Assembly: GCA_024509875.1 (NCBI GenBank)
Contig: JAMPIV010019857.1
Coordinates: forward strand, 775,816 to 839,815
DNA length: 64,000 nucleotides
Direction: 5' to 3'
DNA from: Oreohelix idahoensis
Lineage: Eukaryota > Mollusca > Gastropoda > Stylommatophora > Oreohelicidae
Shown: positions 47,028 through 57,646 of the stretch, piece after piece
How the letters are laid out: every line of letters starts with the position of its first letter
Numbering within the stretch: the first letter of the stretch is position 1
Notes under the pieces: model-generated
What the model saw: only the letters and a program-made list of their open reading frames with translations
What the model was told of the DNA's origin: nothing
The model's database searches: none
Program-made: the position numbers and the translations under genes

Positions 47028-47646
47028 TTAATTCTTATCTAGCTAAATAATTCCTTTATTCTTGAGGAGTTTAGTGTGCGACACCAACACATCAAGTACT
47101 GTAGCTCCTGTTTCTTCTGCAAGTGATCCCACAGCCAGCTGAATAATTTCTTCACCTCTTCATTTGTCTAGATAGAGTTTAGTATGTAACACCACCTCCT
47201 CTAAGATCTTCTCTTCATCTGTGCTTTTCAACTGTATATACCAAGGTATCTCAACCCGGGTTCCACAGAACCCTAGAGTTCCGCGAGATGTCGCTAGGGG
47301 TTACGCGACAAATAGTGATTTAAAAAAATGTTTTTTTTTAACTTTGCACGTCGGGCGACGTTAGTAGTCATAGGAAGTGACCGAGTAGCAATGAATGACA
47401 CGGCGCAATATGACCGTGTTCACTCTTGCACATACCATATTTTATTAGCATCTTGTAGAGTTGAAATTTGTTATAAAACGTTTAGGCTTACTCGGATAAG
47501 TGAAAAAAAAAAATGAAGTAGGAAATTAGAAAAAGGAAAAACTGAAGTTTCTTCTAACTAGACTTCTGACTTGCATCAGAGTTGATATCCTTTGTGGGGA
47601 TGGGAATATCAAAAAAAAAAAAAAAAAAAAAAGACTAATAGTTGGC

Positions 47647-48418
47647 TGTTACGTTGGGATAAATTAGAGGATCATGCATGGATACACGAATGATAGCAGG
47701 TGTTCATTCAGGACAAATATTGTCAGTACACATAACAAAGCCGGTAGGTGAACAGGTCCACGGGAAAAACATGGTTGACATTTAATAAACAAAGTCACTT
47801 CACAATGGTCCATCAAACATCAAAAGTACATAGCAATGGATAAGCGTAGTAGATTATCTCTGGTCCGTCAATAAGGTTCAAACGTTAGGCATCTTTAAGT
47901 GGCAATAATATAATAATAATACAATCCTCTCATCTCCACTCAATTCTGGCCGTTGTACTAAAGGTTCGGTAATCCACGAAAACCAAAGTAATGCGGCAGA
48001 AGCAATCAGTACAAACCAAGTATTAGTTGCCTCATATCTCAAAGTTACTCGTAGTAAATTATGGTATGAATTTCTAGATACGTTTATAAACCATCTTGCA
48101 CATAACGTGGCAGCCTCCGAGAATCAACAATGCCACAAGATATATTTATAAATCACGCTCCATTATCCCGGAGCCTCGAAAAATTACATCTCTCTCGGAC
48201 GCAAACACAAAGACGGAAGCCCAATTAATTTACACACTGAACCCCACGACATGTGACCGAAACGTCACTAGTTGACCGTCGCTCATCACGGGTGAACGCC
48301 TCGTGCAAACCGTAGTTTGCCTACAGGCGAACACAATTCCTCACATAAAAATGTAAATGTGCTAGCGTGTAGTAGCATGCCTTACTATTTTGACTGCACC
48401 CCAAATCTATCCTTAACA
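47647..48418 (-). repeat. 3' LTR of the provirus (772 bp)
   Basis: Same length as the other LTR and identical except at six substitutions (near 48011, 48020, 48071, 48286, 48353, 48385). A polypurine tract (GCGAAGGGGGTGATA on the minus strand, 48419-48433) borders it inside, as expected for plus-strand priming. Confidence 0.95.
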
Positions 48419-49429
48419 TATCACCCCCTTCGCGGTGTAAAAAAAAAACAAATTTATTTGTTTTTTTTTTTCCAATTCAAATATTTCCTATGCGGAAATA
48501 GCGGCCAAAATTGATTATATCACAAATATTGGGCCACATCGAAATTAATCTAGTCGCTGTCAGTCTGCATAATGTAACTTATCATTAAATAACATGCTAG
48601 ATGAATTTGTCATCAGTCATAAACAGTCATATGTCAATAAGTAACAAGTCATATACAGTCGATATTCCAATGATGTGTCAAAAGAATACATAAATGTATG
48701 ATCAATGTGAGTTTACGATAAACTATCAAAGAAATAGCATGCATATATGAGAATAGTATGAGATACATAAAATAAAATAAAACAAAAAATTGAAACCAAA
48801 AATTCAAAAATGCATGAATTATAATTTAAAAAAAAAAAGATTTAGAAAGTTATATCTCTAACTAACAATGCTGTCAAAAATTAAGCTTAAAAGCAATTTA
48901 AACATGACATGAATCAAAGAAGCAATGCGATATGACATTAATACAGCTAAAGTACATGAATATCTCACAGAAAGAGAAAAAAAAATAGTACAAGAACGCA
49001 AGTATAACCAATTAACACAATTATCCCATTACTTAATTATTCTACTCTAAGTACCTTTTGTACGTTGGCAAGACAAGTAATGTCCAAATCAAACTTGCAA
49101 TAATATAAGTATACTCCAAACTATCCGTGTCAGGACTAGATTTGTAGCATAATATAGCAATCTTAATTAATGTCAATGTGCATTCCAGAATAATAACATG
49201 ATGTCGTAGTTAGAAATTGTTCGTGTCTGCAAGTAGTATAACGCTGTTCAATGTACCACTAGTTAAAGTGAATAATGATTATCTCAAAGTCATGAAAATC
49301 GCAAATGTTTATATGAATGGTTTGAAAATCCTCTTAGTGTCCATGTATTCATCATCCTTTGTCATAGTGACTAGTAGTGAGTAAACACCATGGCTTCACA
49401 CATGTGTAATATAAAGTCAACTAACTAAG
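48419..49429 (-). other. provirus 3' untranslated region
   Basis: About 1 kb of A/T-rich sequence between the pol stop and the LTR. No env or other ORF is seen. A polypurine tract is at its LTR edge. Confidence 0.7.
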
Positions 49430-52366
49430 TCAATATGAATCTTCAAGTTCGAGTTGTGGGCATCTCGATAAAGCATCTGCGACCACCTTTGCAGAACCTG
49501 GTATTGCCTCGATTTCATACTGAAAAGGTTGAAGCAGGATGGCGAAACGGGCTAGCTTTGGGTTCTTGTGATTCGCCTTCTTCAATGAGGAAAGGGATTT
49601 CTGGTCTGATTGTATGATGAAAGGGGCGCCCAACAAATACCGCTCCAGCTTGACTACCGCCCAGATAACAGCCAGCAACTCTCTTTCTATCACTGGGTAC
49701 TTTCTTTCTGCATCATTGAGCTTTCTGGATATGTAGAGGGTTGGATGTAATCTTCCCTCGAACTCTTGCATCAGTGATGCGCCGATACCTTTTGAACTAG
49801 CATCTGTGCGGAGATAATAAGTCAGATTTGTATCTGGTAACCTCAAAATTGGTGGCACAGAAAAAATATTTTGAACATAATTTAACGCAGCCTGGCACTC
49901 TGGTGTCCAGTGCACGTGGTTCGGTAAGCCTTTTTTAAGCAAGGCAGAGAGGTCTGCAGTGATTGAAGACAAGTTTGGTATAAATTTACTATAATACTGA
50001 ATCAAGCCGAGAAGACTACGAACTTGCTTCTTAGTAGTGGGCACAGACAATTTTAGGATTTTGGAAACATTCTGTGGCACGGTCTGAAGACAACCGTGAC
50101 CCACCTTATGTCCCAAGAATGAAATTTCCTCAAAAGCAATAAAGATCTTTGAGGGCTTGGCTGTTAGGTGGTGGAGACGTAAAGTGTCCAGAAGAGAATG
50201 TAAACCTAAGAAGTGCTCCTCCCAAGTGGAACTGAATAGACAGATGTCGTCTATATATGTGATTATATCGGACCGATGAGAGAGAATTTTTCTCATCATA
50301 CGGACAAACGTTGCCGGGGCGTTCATAAGTCCGAAAGGCATTACGTTCCACTGATAAAGACCCTGTTGTGTAGCAAAGGCAGTGAGTGGTTTAGCTCTGT
50401 CAGTCAAGGGAACTTGCCAGTATCCCTTGGTAAGGTCAATTTTAGTAAAGAAAAGAGACTTGGGGAGACGAGATAAAAGATTTTCAAGTAGGGGTAAGGG
50501 TTCAGCATCGAAGACTGTGATGTTATTCAGCTTCCGGTAATCTACATACAATCTGATATTTTTGTCTTTCTTACGAACGATGACCATAGGTGATGAGTAA
50601 GGGGCATTGGAAGGTTCTATAATTCCTAAATTAAGCATTTGTTTTAATTCTTCTTCCACCTGGTGCTGGTAGTGAATAGGGACAGGATAGGGGCGTAGAC
50701 GAATTGGTCGATCATCTGTAAGGGTGATGTCATGCGAAATGACTGATGTACGCCCTGGGATGTCTGTGAGGACGTCTGGAAAGGATTCTAGAAGATTAGA
50801 GACTTGGGAATGTTGTTCAGAAGACAAAGCTGGACAAATAGCAATATCCTTCCATGTCTCAGTCGATTGGAGAGGAAAGACAGGTAAGTTCATGGGAACA
50901 TCAGGAAAAGCCGATTCTTCCTCCTGAATTACTGAAAGCGCTGAGTAGTGAGTACCAGGTCTAGGGTGGTCATCAACTGCTTGAAAGATGGCTTGAAGAT
51001 GTTCCGGTCTAGTGTGGAATTCTTTAAGCATGTTTATGTGAAAGGTCTTCCTTTTCCCTTTTATCTCTAAGGTGTAGTCAACATCAGAAATGCGTGACAA
51101 CACTTTATATGGACCATTCCAAGCAATTAAAAGTCTATTTTCTTTCCTTGGAAGCAATACAAAAGCTTCATCGCCAGGCAATAGTTGACGTAATCGTCTA
51201 TTGCGATTTTGGAACTGGCGTGATCTTGCTTTAGCAGCCTCGGAAGAAGCTGTAGCCAGTTGGCATGCATCTATAATGTTACGCCGGAGGTTAACGACGT
51301 ATTCATACGATGACTGGATGTCCTCAGTCATCTCTGAGTCTATGAGCAGGTCCTTAATAAGTGACATGGGACCTCGAGGTTGAGCTCCAAACACAAGCTC
51401 AAAAGGCGAGAAACCGGTCTGTTCATTCGCTACCTCACGGTATGCGAACAGCACGGCGGGTAAAACCCTGTCCCAATCTTGAGGATATTTCACTGTAACT
51501 TTGCCCAATAACTGCTTTAACGTCCGGTTAAGACGTTCCACCATGCCATTGCTCATCGCATGGTAAACACTACTGAGAGACCTGTCGATATTGAGGCGTT
51601 TCATAACAGCAATCATAGTGTCAGATACAAATTGGGTACCTCGATCTGAAAGAAGTTTTCGAGGAAAACCAAGTCTAGAAAAAATCAAGAAAAGGGCATC
51701 AGCAACGTCATTAGTAGTGATGTTCTTAAGAGGGATGGCCTCGGGCCATCGAGTGCACATGTCGATACATGTGAGCACATACCTGTGTCCTCTAGCGGAC
51801 ATAACAGGTAAAGGACCGATAATATCTACGGCCATTTTCTCAAAGGGGCGTACAGGTATATCACACGCCTGAATCGGGGCCGTATGATAGGCTCCTCTTG
51901 ATTTTACCTCTTGACAAATAACGCAAGAGCGACAATATATGGAGGTGTCTCTGGAAATTCCCGGCCAAAAGAAAGAGGACAAAACTCTGGATCGCGTCCT
52001 AGAGTAGCCCATATGGCCAGCACAGTGCGAATCGTGTGCATGTTGTAGAATGTACAGACGAAGTTTTTGGGGAACCATCACCTGATGTCTGATTAAAGAT
52101 GAATCTTTAAAATTCCTAACCAATACATCATTTTTAAGTGTGTACCACTGTTTTGGTGACAAACTATCATCAACGTAATCATTATCTTTGACTAATCTAA
52201 AGAATTTCTTCAAAGAGTTGTCTTCTCTTTGAAGTTTGATAAAGGATTGTTTGTCTATCTCAGAGTGAACGTGAAAATTGTCCTGAGTTCCAGGACCGGT
52301 ATCATCATTTTCCTTTTGTGCCTTGGCCTGGGCACGCGTAGTAACTGCAGCAGCAGTTGATACATT
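49430..52366 (-). CDS. pol: pol: integrase - reverse transcriptase - RNase H
   Basis: The frame is open from just after the TAA at 52367; the first ATG is at 52213 and gives 927 residues. From that ATG: integrase zinc-binding domain with His 58-67 and Cys 97/100 (YCRSCVICQ). Catalytic core Asp 130 (MAVDIIGPL), Asp 190 (LLSDRGTQF) and Glu 226 (SNGMVERLNR) gives a D,D-35-E spacing. The GPY/F-type end follows (AWNGPYKVLSR, about 365-400). A 90-residue linker leads to RT: RLYVDYRKLNN, FTKIDLTKGYWQ (Asp 593), PFGLMNAPATF, YIDD at 653-656. RNase H has TDAS at 803, Glu at 843-844, QSD at 868-870 and ADALSR at 912. All key residues are present. Most Gypsy elements place integrase last. Confidence 0.95.
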   Translation of the reverse strand, partial: NVSTAAAVTTRAQAKAQKENDDTGPGTQDNFHVHSEIDKQSFIKLQREDNSLKKFFRLVKDNDYVDDSLSPKQWYTLKNDVLVRNFKDSSLIRHQVMVPQKLRLYILQHAHDSHCAGHMGYSRTRSRVLSSFFWPGISRDTSIYCRSCVICQEVKSRGAYHTAPIQACDIPVRPFEKMAVDIIGPLPVMSARGHRYVLTCIDMCTRWPEAIPLKNITTNDVADALFLIFSRLGFPRKLLSDRGTQFVSDTMIAVMKRLNIDRSLSSVYHAMSNGMVERLNRTLKQLLGKVTVKYPQDWDRVLPAVLFAYREVANEQTGFSPFELVFGAQPRGPMSLIKDLLIDSEMTEDIQSSYEYVVNLRRNIIDACQLATASSEAAKARSRQFQNRNRRLRQLLPGDEAFVLLPRKENRLLIAWNGPYKVLSRISDVDYTLEIKGKRKTFHINMLKEFHTRPEHLQAIFQAVDDHPRPGTHYSALSVIQEEESAFPDVPMNLPVFPLQSTETWKDIAICPALSSEQHSQVSNLLESFPDVLTDIPGRTSVISHDITLTDDRPIRLRPYPVPIHYQHQVEEELKQMLNLGIIEPSNAPYSSPMVIVRKKDKNIRLYVDYRKLNNITVFDAEPLPLLENLLSRLPKSLFFTKIDLTKGYWQVPLTDRAKPLTAFATQQGLYQWNVMPFGLMNAPATFVRMMRKILSHRSDIITYIDDICLFSSTWEEHFLGLHSLLDTLRLHHLTAKPSKIFIAFEEISFLGHKVGHGCLQTVPQNVSKILKLSVPTTKKQVRSLLGLIQYYSKFIPNLSSITADLSALLKKGLPNHVHWTPECQAALNYVQNIFSVPPILRLPDTNLTYYLRTDASSKGIGASLMQEFEGRLHPTLYISRKLNDAERKYPVIERELLAVIWAVVKLERYLLGAPFIIQSDQKSLSSLKKANHKNPKLARFAILLQPFQYEIEAIPGSAKVVADALSRCPQLELEDSY

Positions 52367-52369
52367 TTA
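52367..52369 (-). other. in-frame TAA between protease and integrase
   Basis: Protease and integrase-RT are in one frame, separated only by this TAA (context CGT TAA AAT). It may be a single inactivating substitution, or a readthrough site as in gammaretroviral gag-pol; the sequence alone does not decide. Confidence 0.85.
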
Positions 52370-53326
52370 ACGTTCCCATTGAACAATTTCTTCGGGTGAG
52401 CAATCATTGCTGCCGTGTATCCGGCCAAGTGTGACATCCGCTATTGGGTTCCTTAACAAACACACTTTAACCTTGCCTGTAAAAAATGGTGAGTGAATAT
52501 CCACCACGGCTGTGGGATAAAATTCCACTGTACCGCCGAAAGTTACACATTTAACAAAGTCACCCGTTGCATGAGACGGATGTACTAATGACTGTCTCAC
52601 TCCGACAGTCGTGCAACCAGAATCACGGAGTACTGTAACTTGAGTGCCATTCAATAAACCTTTATGAAGCTGTAGTACTCCTGTGCCATCATGTGCTGAT
52701 GAAGCAGTGACTGCTGGTAGCGGATGGCCACATTTTAATAAGGAAGTCACATTAGACTGGAATAGAGTTTGGCAATCTGGACACTGCGAAGCAGTATCAA
52801 AGTCAAACGAACAACATGAAGCTGAATGATTAACAACATTGTTGTCTTGCGCGTTCTCAGGTGTAGAAGCAGTATTTGCTGAGTTGGCATGGTAATTCGA
52901 ATTTGCATTATTTCTAGAGCGTGATCTATGTCTTTGATTGTAAAAAGAGTTATTTTGACTCCCGTCATTATTTCTTTGGTTCCTATTGTTGTTTCCTTGA
53001 TTTCTATAGTCTTGTGACCTATTACGATGTGAATAATTTTGGTTATTGGGTCCCCAGTTATTCCAATTCTTATTATAGTTACCAAAAGTTATCATTCCTT
53101 CTCTCTCCTGAGTTTTGTTGGAAATTACCTCTGTTTTGGGGTGAGTAGTTTCTATATGGTTGTCTACCTCTATATGGTTGTGAGTTATTGAATTTGCTTG
53201 GTTTGAAATTCCCATCACAACTGTAGGATCTTTGTCTATAATTGTTGTGGTTCCAAGTTGTAACTGCGGCAACAGGTAAAGCTTCCTTAATATTGTTGTT
53301 ACTGACACAAACTCCCGGATGTGCAT
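52367..53326 (-). CDS. nucleocapsid-like tail and aspartic protease
   Basis: The N-terminal half is extremely Asn/Arg/Gln/Ser-rich (NNRNQRNNDGSQNN), resembling an RNA-binding nucleocapsid without a CCHC knuckle. A Cys cluster (SCCSFDF, QCPDCQ) follows. The protease has VTVLRDSGCTTVGV with the catalytic Asp-Ser-Gly, a Gly-rich flap region (VTFGGTVEF) and the late hydrophobic ADVTLGRIHG. It maturates Gag and Pol in relatives. It overlaps gag by about 250 bp in the +1 frame, so it is probably made by frameshifting as part of Gag-Pol. The frame continues into integrase but for a TAA. Confidence 0.85.
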   Translation of the reverse strand: MHIREFVSVTTILRKLYLLPQLQLGTTTIIDKDPTVVMGISNQANSITHNHIEVDNHIETTHPKTEVISNKTQEREGMITFGNYNKNWNNWGPNNQNYSHRNRSQDYRNQGNNNRNQRNNDGSQNNSFYNQRHRSRSRNNANSNYHANSANTASTPENAQDNNVVNHSASCCSFDFDTASQCPDCQTLFQSNVTSLLKCGHPLPAVTASSAHDGTGVLQLHKGLLNGTQVTVLRDSGCTTVGVRQSLVHPSHATGDFVKCVTFGGTVEFYPTAVVDIHSPFFTGKVKVCLLRNPIADVTLGRIHGSNDCSPEEIVQWER

Positions 53327-54270
53327 TACAATATTGCCTACATAATTCCTCCATTGAACTCAAACTTGACGGCTTCCTTTCCTGTAGATAATCTCGCAGT
53401 GGTCTGCTTACGGAAGACAAAATTTTGTCTCGCAATAATAAGTCCTTAAGGCCCTCATAATTCTCTTCAATGCCGGAAAGTTGTATCCATCTATTAAATG
53501 TTAGACGAGTTGCAGCTACAAACTGTGTAAAATCTTTACCCGTTTCAGGAATCATATGTTTGAACTTCATACGATAACCTTCAGCGTCTAATTGATGAAG
53601 TTTTAATAATAACGTTTTAGCAGCATCATAATTGCGTCTATTCGGCCCGTCCAATCGGCACAGAGCAGTTAAAGATTCACCAGTCATGAAATCCATCAAT
53701 CTTGTACACCAATGAGATCTATCAAGCTTATTTTCTTCACAAACATTTTCATAGCGTTGTAGGAAGGACGAAATATCGTCTATTTCTGGCTTAAACTCAG
53801 GCAAACGAAATTTAACAAAACCGCTATCGTGGTTGCTAGAGGAACCTCTACGTTCAGAGTCGTCATTTTGTCTACTCTGATGTTGGACTTTTTGTTCTTG
53901 AATACGTAAAGTCGCCATTTTTTCTTCATGTGCAAGCTTTTTCTCTTCTAATTCTTTTTCATGAGCAAGTTTCGTTGCTTCTGCAGCTTGTTGAATCTTT
54001 TTCTCCTCAAATTCTTTCCAACTTTTTTTCTTCTAATTGTCTTTCCAACTTTTTTTCTTCTAATTGCTGTTCTGCAATCCTTTTGTTCTCTTCTGCAAGT
54101 AGCTCTGCTTTTCTGAGCTCTCGCTCTTCATACCGTGCATCTCTTTGTCTCTTATCCTCTAGGGCTTCTTGATTTTCTTTGGAATTGAATTCCGCTTTGG
54201 CAAAGTCCATTAATTCCTTCGCCTTATAACCATATTCTTGGCCCATAGTAATAAATTCCTGATACTCCAT
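53079..54270 (-). pseudogene. gag: gag (coiled coil - capsid - basic tail), one frame break
   Basis: The ATG at 54268-54270 starts MEYQEFITMGQEYG, followed by a highly charged coiled coil rich in Glu, Lys and Arg. A 27-bp segment is repeated twice (54014-54067), each with an A7 run. The frame stops at 54007, and a second frame one base off continues the same coil, then the capsid-like part: FRLPEFKPEIDDISSFLQR, WCTRLMDFMTGESLTAL, NYDAAKTLLL, DFTQFVAATRLTFNRW. It ends in a basic Arg/Asn/Tyr/Gln-rich tail. The break lies beside the homopolymers, so a one-base sequencing or replication slip is likely. With it, this copy could not make full Gag. Confidence 0.85.
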
Positions 54271-55596
54271 TACTTACTTCTTCAGTATCTTACTATCAAT
54301 ATTATAAATTATGTAATAAATGTATCTCGATTAGTCCGTCTATACCAATTCACTAGCTTTGTGCTTTGCAATATTATCAATGCAAATAGATTCTTAATAT
54401 TACTAATTAATAACAAAATAGTATAGTATGAAAGACCAACAGTAGTAAAGATACGAGGGAAAAGAGAAAGAGAGCAGAGAAAAAAAAAATTATTATAATG
54501 TACAAGAACAGAATTGATGGAACTAAACAAAAAGACAAGTACAAGTGACCAAGGCAATGTAATAACAGCAGCAAGTAAACGAAGAAGAATGTAAATGGGA
54601 AACTAAGGAGAAACAACAAATAGAACAGACTTACTGCTAAAAAAACAGGACAGGACCTGTAACAATATATACATAAATGTAAACAAGTGATAGAAGGTTA
54701 GACTAGCATTACGAACAGAATGGTTGTCAACTAAGGAGAAGAAAAACAAAACCAGCACACAACAAGAACTGACAACTAAAAGGACGGGGCAGCACACCTA
54801 ACAAATTAAGTCACACTAAACAGGCAGTGAACCACGTCGGTGAGTAAACTCAGGCCGGAAATTTCACTGCTTGAGAAATGTAAGCAAAACCTATAGAAAT
54901 ATCTGCTGAGCGGTCATTTTTCCAATGACATGTGTCGCTAACAACAGATTTGTACAAAGATATAGAAACGAAGAAAACGAATAACATAGATATCAAAAAG
55001 GCTTACGCCACGGCAAAGATACAAGAGTGTATTAACAGGCACTTATCTTATCGTAATCCGATCAGATGCAAGTCCGGAAAAAGGTGTCAACACTGGAAAA
55101 CGCTGTCCCTCAGTACAAGTGAAGCACGGATAAAATGTAAATAGTACACGGTCTCAATCAGAAGGGCATCATGAACTGTGTAGATCTTGAAACGTTGTGT
55201 TGACTTGGTACAAAATAACTTGACATCGCCGTGGCAGGACTTGAAAGAATCTTATAAACGTTGTGATATAGACTGGAACACGAAATAAACTTGGAAACTG
55301 GTTGGCTTGAAATTGTAATCTTGAACGTTACAGCGAACACTAGGGCATTGAAACTGGAACATTGGATATGTGCAGTGGCAAAGTTCGTTATCCAACTGGA
55401 CCCGCTGGCAATGACTGAGTTCATGAGGTGGTGTGTTTACAATACCACGCTAAACAGAGGTGACGATCGAATATACAGATTAAATGGCAGCTGTAGATTT
55501 GCAAAGTACGAAGGTATACTTGCTTATGTGAATTTGAAAACCATGCCCTGATGAAAGTATCGATCCAAAACCATACTGGCTCACCAAATTATATGG
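54271..55596 (-). other. provirus 5' leader
   Basis: A 1.3-kb A-rich leader between the 5' LTR and gag. A possible primer-binding site TGGTGAGCCAGTATGG lies about 10 nt inside the LTR edge on the minus strand; I cannot name the matching tRNA with confidence. No ORF with family resemblance is seen. Confidence 0.6.
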
Positions 55597-56368
55597 TGTT
55601 ACGTTGGGATAAATTAGAGGATCATGCATGGATACACGAATGATAGCAGGTGTTCATTCAGGACAAATATTGTCAGTACACATAACAAAGCCGGTAGGTG
55701 AACAGGTCCACGGGAAAAACATGGTTGACATTTAATAAACAAAGTCACTTCACAATGGTCCATCAAACATCAAAAGTACATAGCAATGGATAAGCGTAGT
55801 AGATTATCTCTGGTCCGTCAATAAGGTTCAAACGTTAGGCATCTTTAAGTGGCAATAATATAATAATAATACAATCCTCTCATCTCCACTCAATTCTGGC
55901 CGTTGTACTAAAGGTTCGGTAATCCACGAAAACCAAAGTAATGCGGCAGAAGCAATCAGTGCAAACCAAATATTAGTTGCCTCATATCTCAAAGTTACTC
56001 GTAGTAAATTATGGTATGAACTTCTAGATACGTTTATAAACCATCTTGCACATAACGTGGCAGCCTCCGAGAATCAACAATGCCACAAGATATATTTATA
56101 AATCACGCTCCATTATCCCGGAGCCTCGAAAAATTACATCTCTCTCGGACGCAAACACAAAGACGGAAGCCCAATTAATTTACACACTGAACCCCACGAC
56201 ATGTGACCGAAACGTCACTAGTTGACCGTCGCTCAACACGGGTGAACGCCTCGTGCAAACCGTAGTTTGCCTACAGGCGAACACAATTCCTCACATAAAA
56301 ATGGAAATGTGCTAGCGTGTAGTAGCATGCCTTATTATTTTGACTGCACCCCAAATCTATCCTTAACA
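55597..56368 (-). repeat. 5' LTR of the provirus (772 bp)
   Basis: Starts TGTTACGTTGGG and ends CTATCCTTAACA on the plus strand. As the 5' LTR of a minus-strand element it should contain the promoter, but I could not identify a convincing TATA box or start site. Confidence 0.95.
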
Positions 56369-56548
56369 TTGGCCAAAATAGACAAATCCACAAAAAAGCA
56401 TTCTGCTCTCAGAAGAGCATTGACAATTTTTATTGGATTATTATATTTAGTTATGATCATGCTAAGGTACCATGAACTGTAGGTGTAATAATTTGTATGC
56501 GGGGGATCCCTGAGACCTGAAAATTATTTCAAGGGTTCCTCTAGGATT

Positions 56549-56829
56549 TTTTTTTTTTTTTTTTCTATAACCAGCGGCACTCGAGCTTTCCAGCTCTTTC
56601 GACCCAATGACATGTCATTGCGAGGCTGGGGGGTCAGTGGACTTTCCTTCCAACCCGGTCAGGAGCTTCGCTCCTTCCCATCCACATGGGATTTATGTGC
56701 AAGAGCCGTTCAGGTTATTCAGTCAAATTTCCGATCGTAAACATTTCTTCAAACGCCGACGGCCGGGTTTGAACCATGAACACCTGGTCGCCAGTACAAC
56801 GTTGTAGCCATTACACCAGCGCGGCTCCC
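56549..56829 (-). mobile_element. tRNA-derived SINE S1 with 13-bp target duplication
   Basis: GTTCCTCTAGGAT occurs at 56536-56548 and 56830-56842. The poly-T at 56549 is the tail; the head at 56829 reads GGAGCCGCGCTGGTGTAATGG with B box GGTTCAAACCC. It sits inside the right end of the M1-like element. Confidence 0.92.
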
Positions 56830-56862
56830 GTTCCTCTAGGATAAAAAGGTTGAGAAAGGCTG

Positions 56863-57638
56863 GTCTACACACCACTGCCATGCCAACCGTGTTTTTATGC
56901 ACTGATTTTAAATCTGAACCATTGAATCCATGAGCAAAACCACGGTACACATTTTTGTAACCGCGTTCATGGTTTCGTGAAGCACCATCAACCAAGAAAT
57001 AGCAGTAAATTTTACAGCCTTTTTTAAAGTCATGAACTCAATATGTCCTTCAGACTGTTGATGTTGTCACTATCGATCTCCTGAACGTGATGTTTCCTGA
57101 GCAGCTTAAGTGGTTTGCAGGGGGAAAATGGACATTATATTGCTAATCATCAACCTGATGGCTTGACGGAGTGCATTGTCTACAATAAAGAGAACCCTGT
57201 ATTCAAGAATGTTTCTTTATAACTACTTCGTGCTCGCGATTCCAAATTGTTTCTTTGTAGCTTGTTCCTGTTTGTGATTCCAAACTGTTTTTTAAGCTAC
57301 GTCCTGTTTGCGATTCCATTCAACCTCGCACAAATACGGGAGCTCTGAAATGAAAAAATTTCAACCAAAAAAAAAAAAAAAATAAAAAAAAAAATAAATA
57401 AATACAATGTTATTAGGATATCGAAAATCTCATTTTAAACGTTTGTTTAAGTGTAAACATAGATTTTTTTTTTTTTTAAATAAATTTTTGCCACGTTTTG
57501 GAAAGTCGGTTATATTAGGGCGCATGTCCAAATACAAAAGACCGTTAGGTCTTGTAACATTTAAATTCATATTGTAAATTGTAAACACAGATGCTGAGTT
57601 TTTGGATAACAGGGAAAAATTATGCATTCCTTTATTGG
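56863..57638. other. non-coding stretch, nothing recognised
   Basis: A-runs at 57367-57410 and T-run near 57463. No gene recognised. Confidence 0.4.
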
Positions 57639-57646
57639 GCTGTTAC

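Larger units (their letters stand above)
47647..56368 (-). mobile_element. complete Ty3/Gypsy provirus, Gmr1-like
   Basis: Length 8,722 bp with two 772-bp LTRs, termini TGTTA...TAACA and a 5-bp target duplication TTGGC (47642-47646, 56369-56373). On the minus strand the order is LTR, 1.3-kb leader, gag, protease, integrase, reverse transcriptase, RNase H, 1-kb trailer, LTR. No envelope-like ORF is seen. Integrase before RT marks the Gmr1 type of Gypsy element. The LTRs differ at 6 sites, so the insertion is recent. Confidence 0.95.
47247..56862. mobile_element. M1-like hAT element split by provirus and SINE
   Basis: Left end GTATCTCAACCCGGGTTCC with GTCGCTAGGGGTTACGCGA (47247-47320) and right end TTATTTCAAGGGTTCC...AAAAAGGTTGAGAAAGGCTGG (56526-56862) belong to one element. 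Its own length without insertions is about 615 bp, longer than the M1 copy at 42249, so it carries extra internal sequence. Confidence 0.65.

Noticed and set aside
48419..49429. Envelope gene of the provirus
   Set aside because: No ORF with a signal peptide or transmembrane segment lies between pol and the 3' LTR.
49435..51872. Plus-strand ORFs of 60-93 codons within the provirus
   Set aside because: Short antisense frames opposite an intact pol ORF, without motifs.
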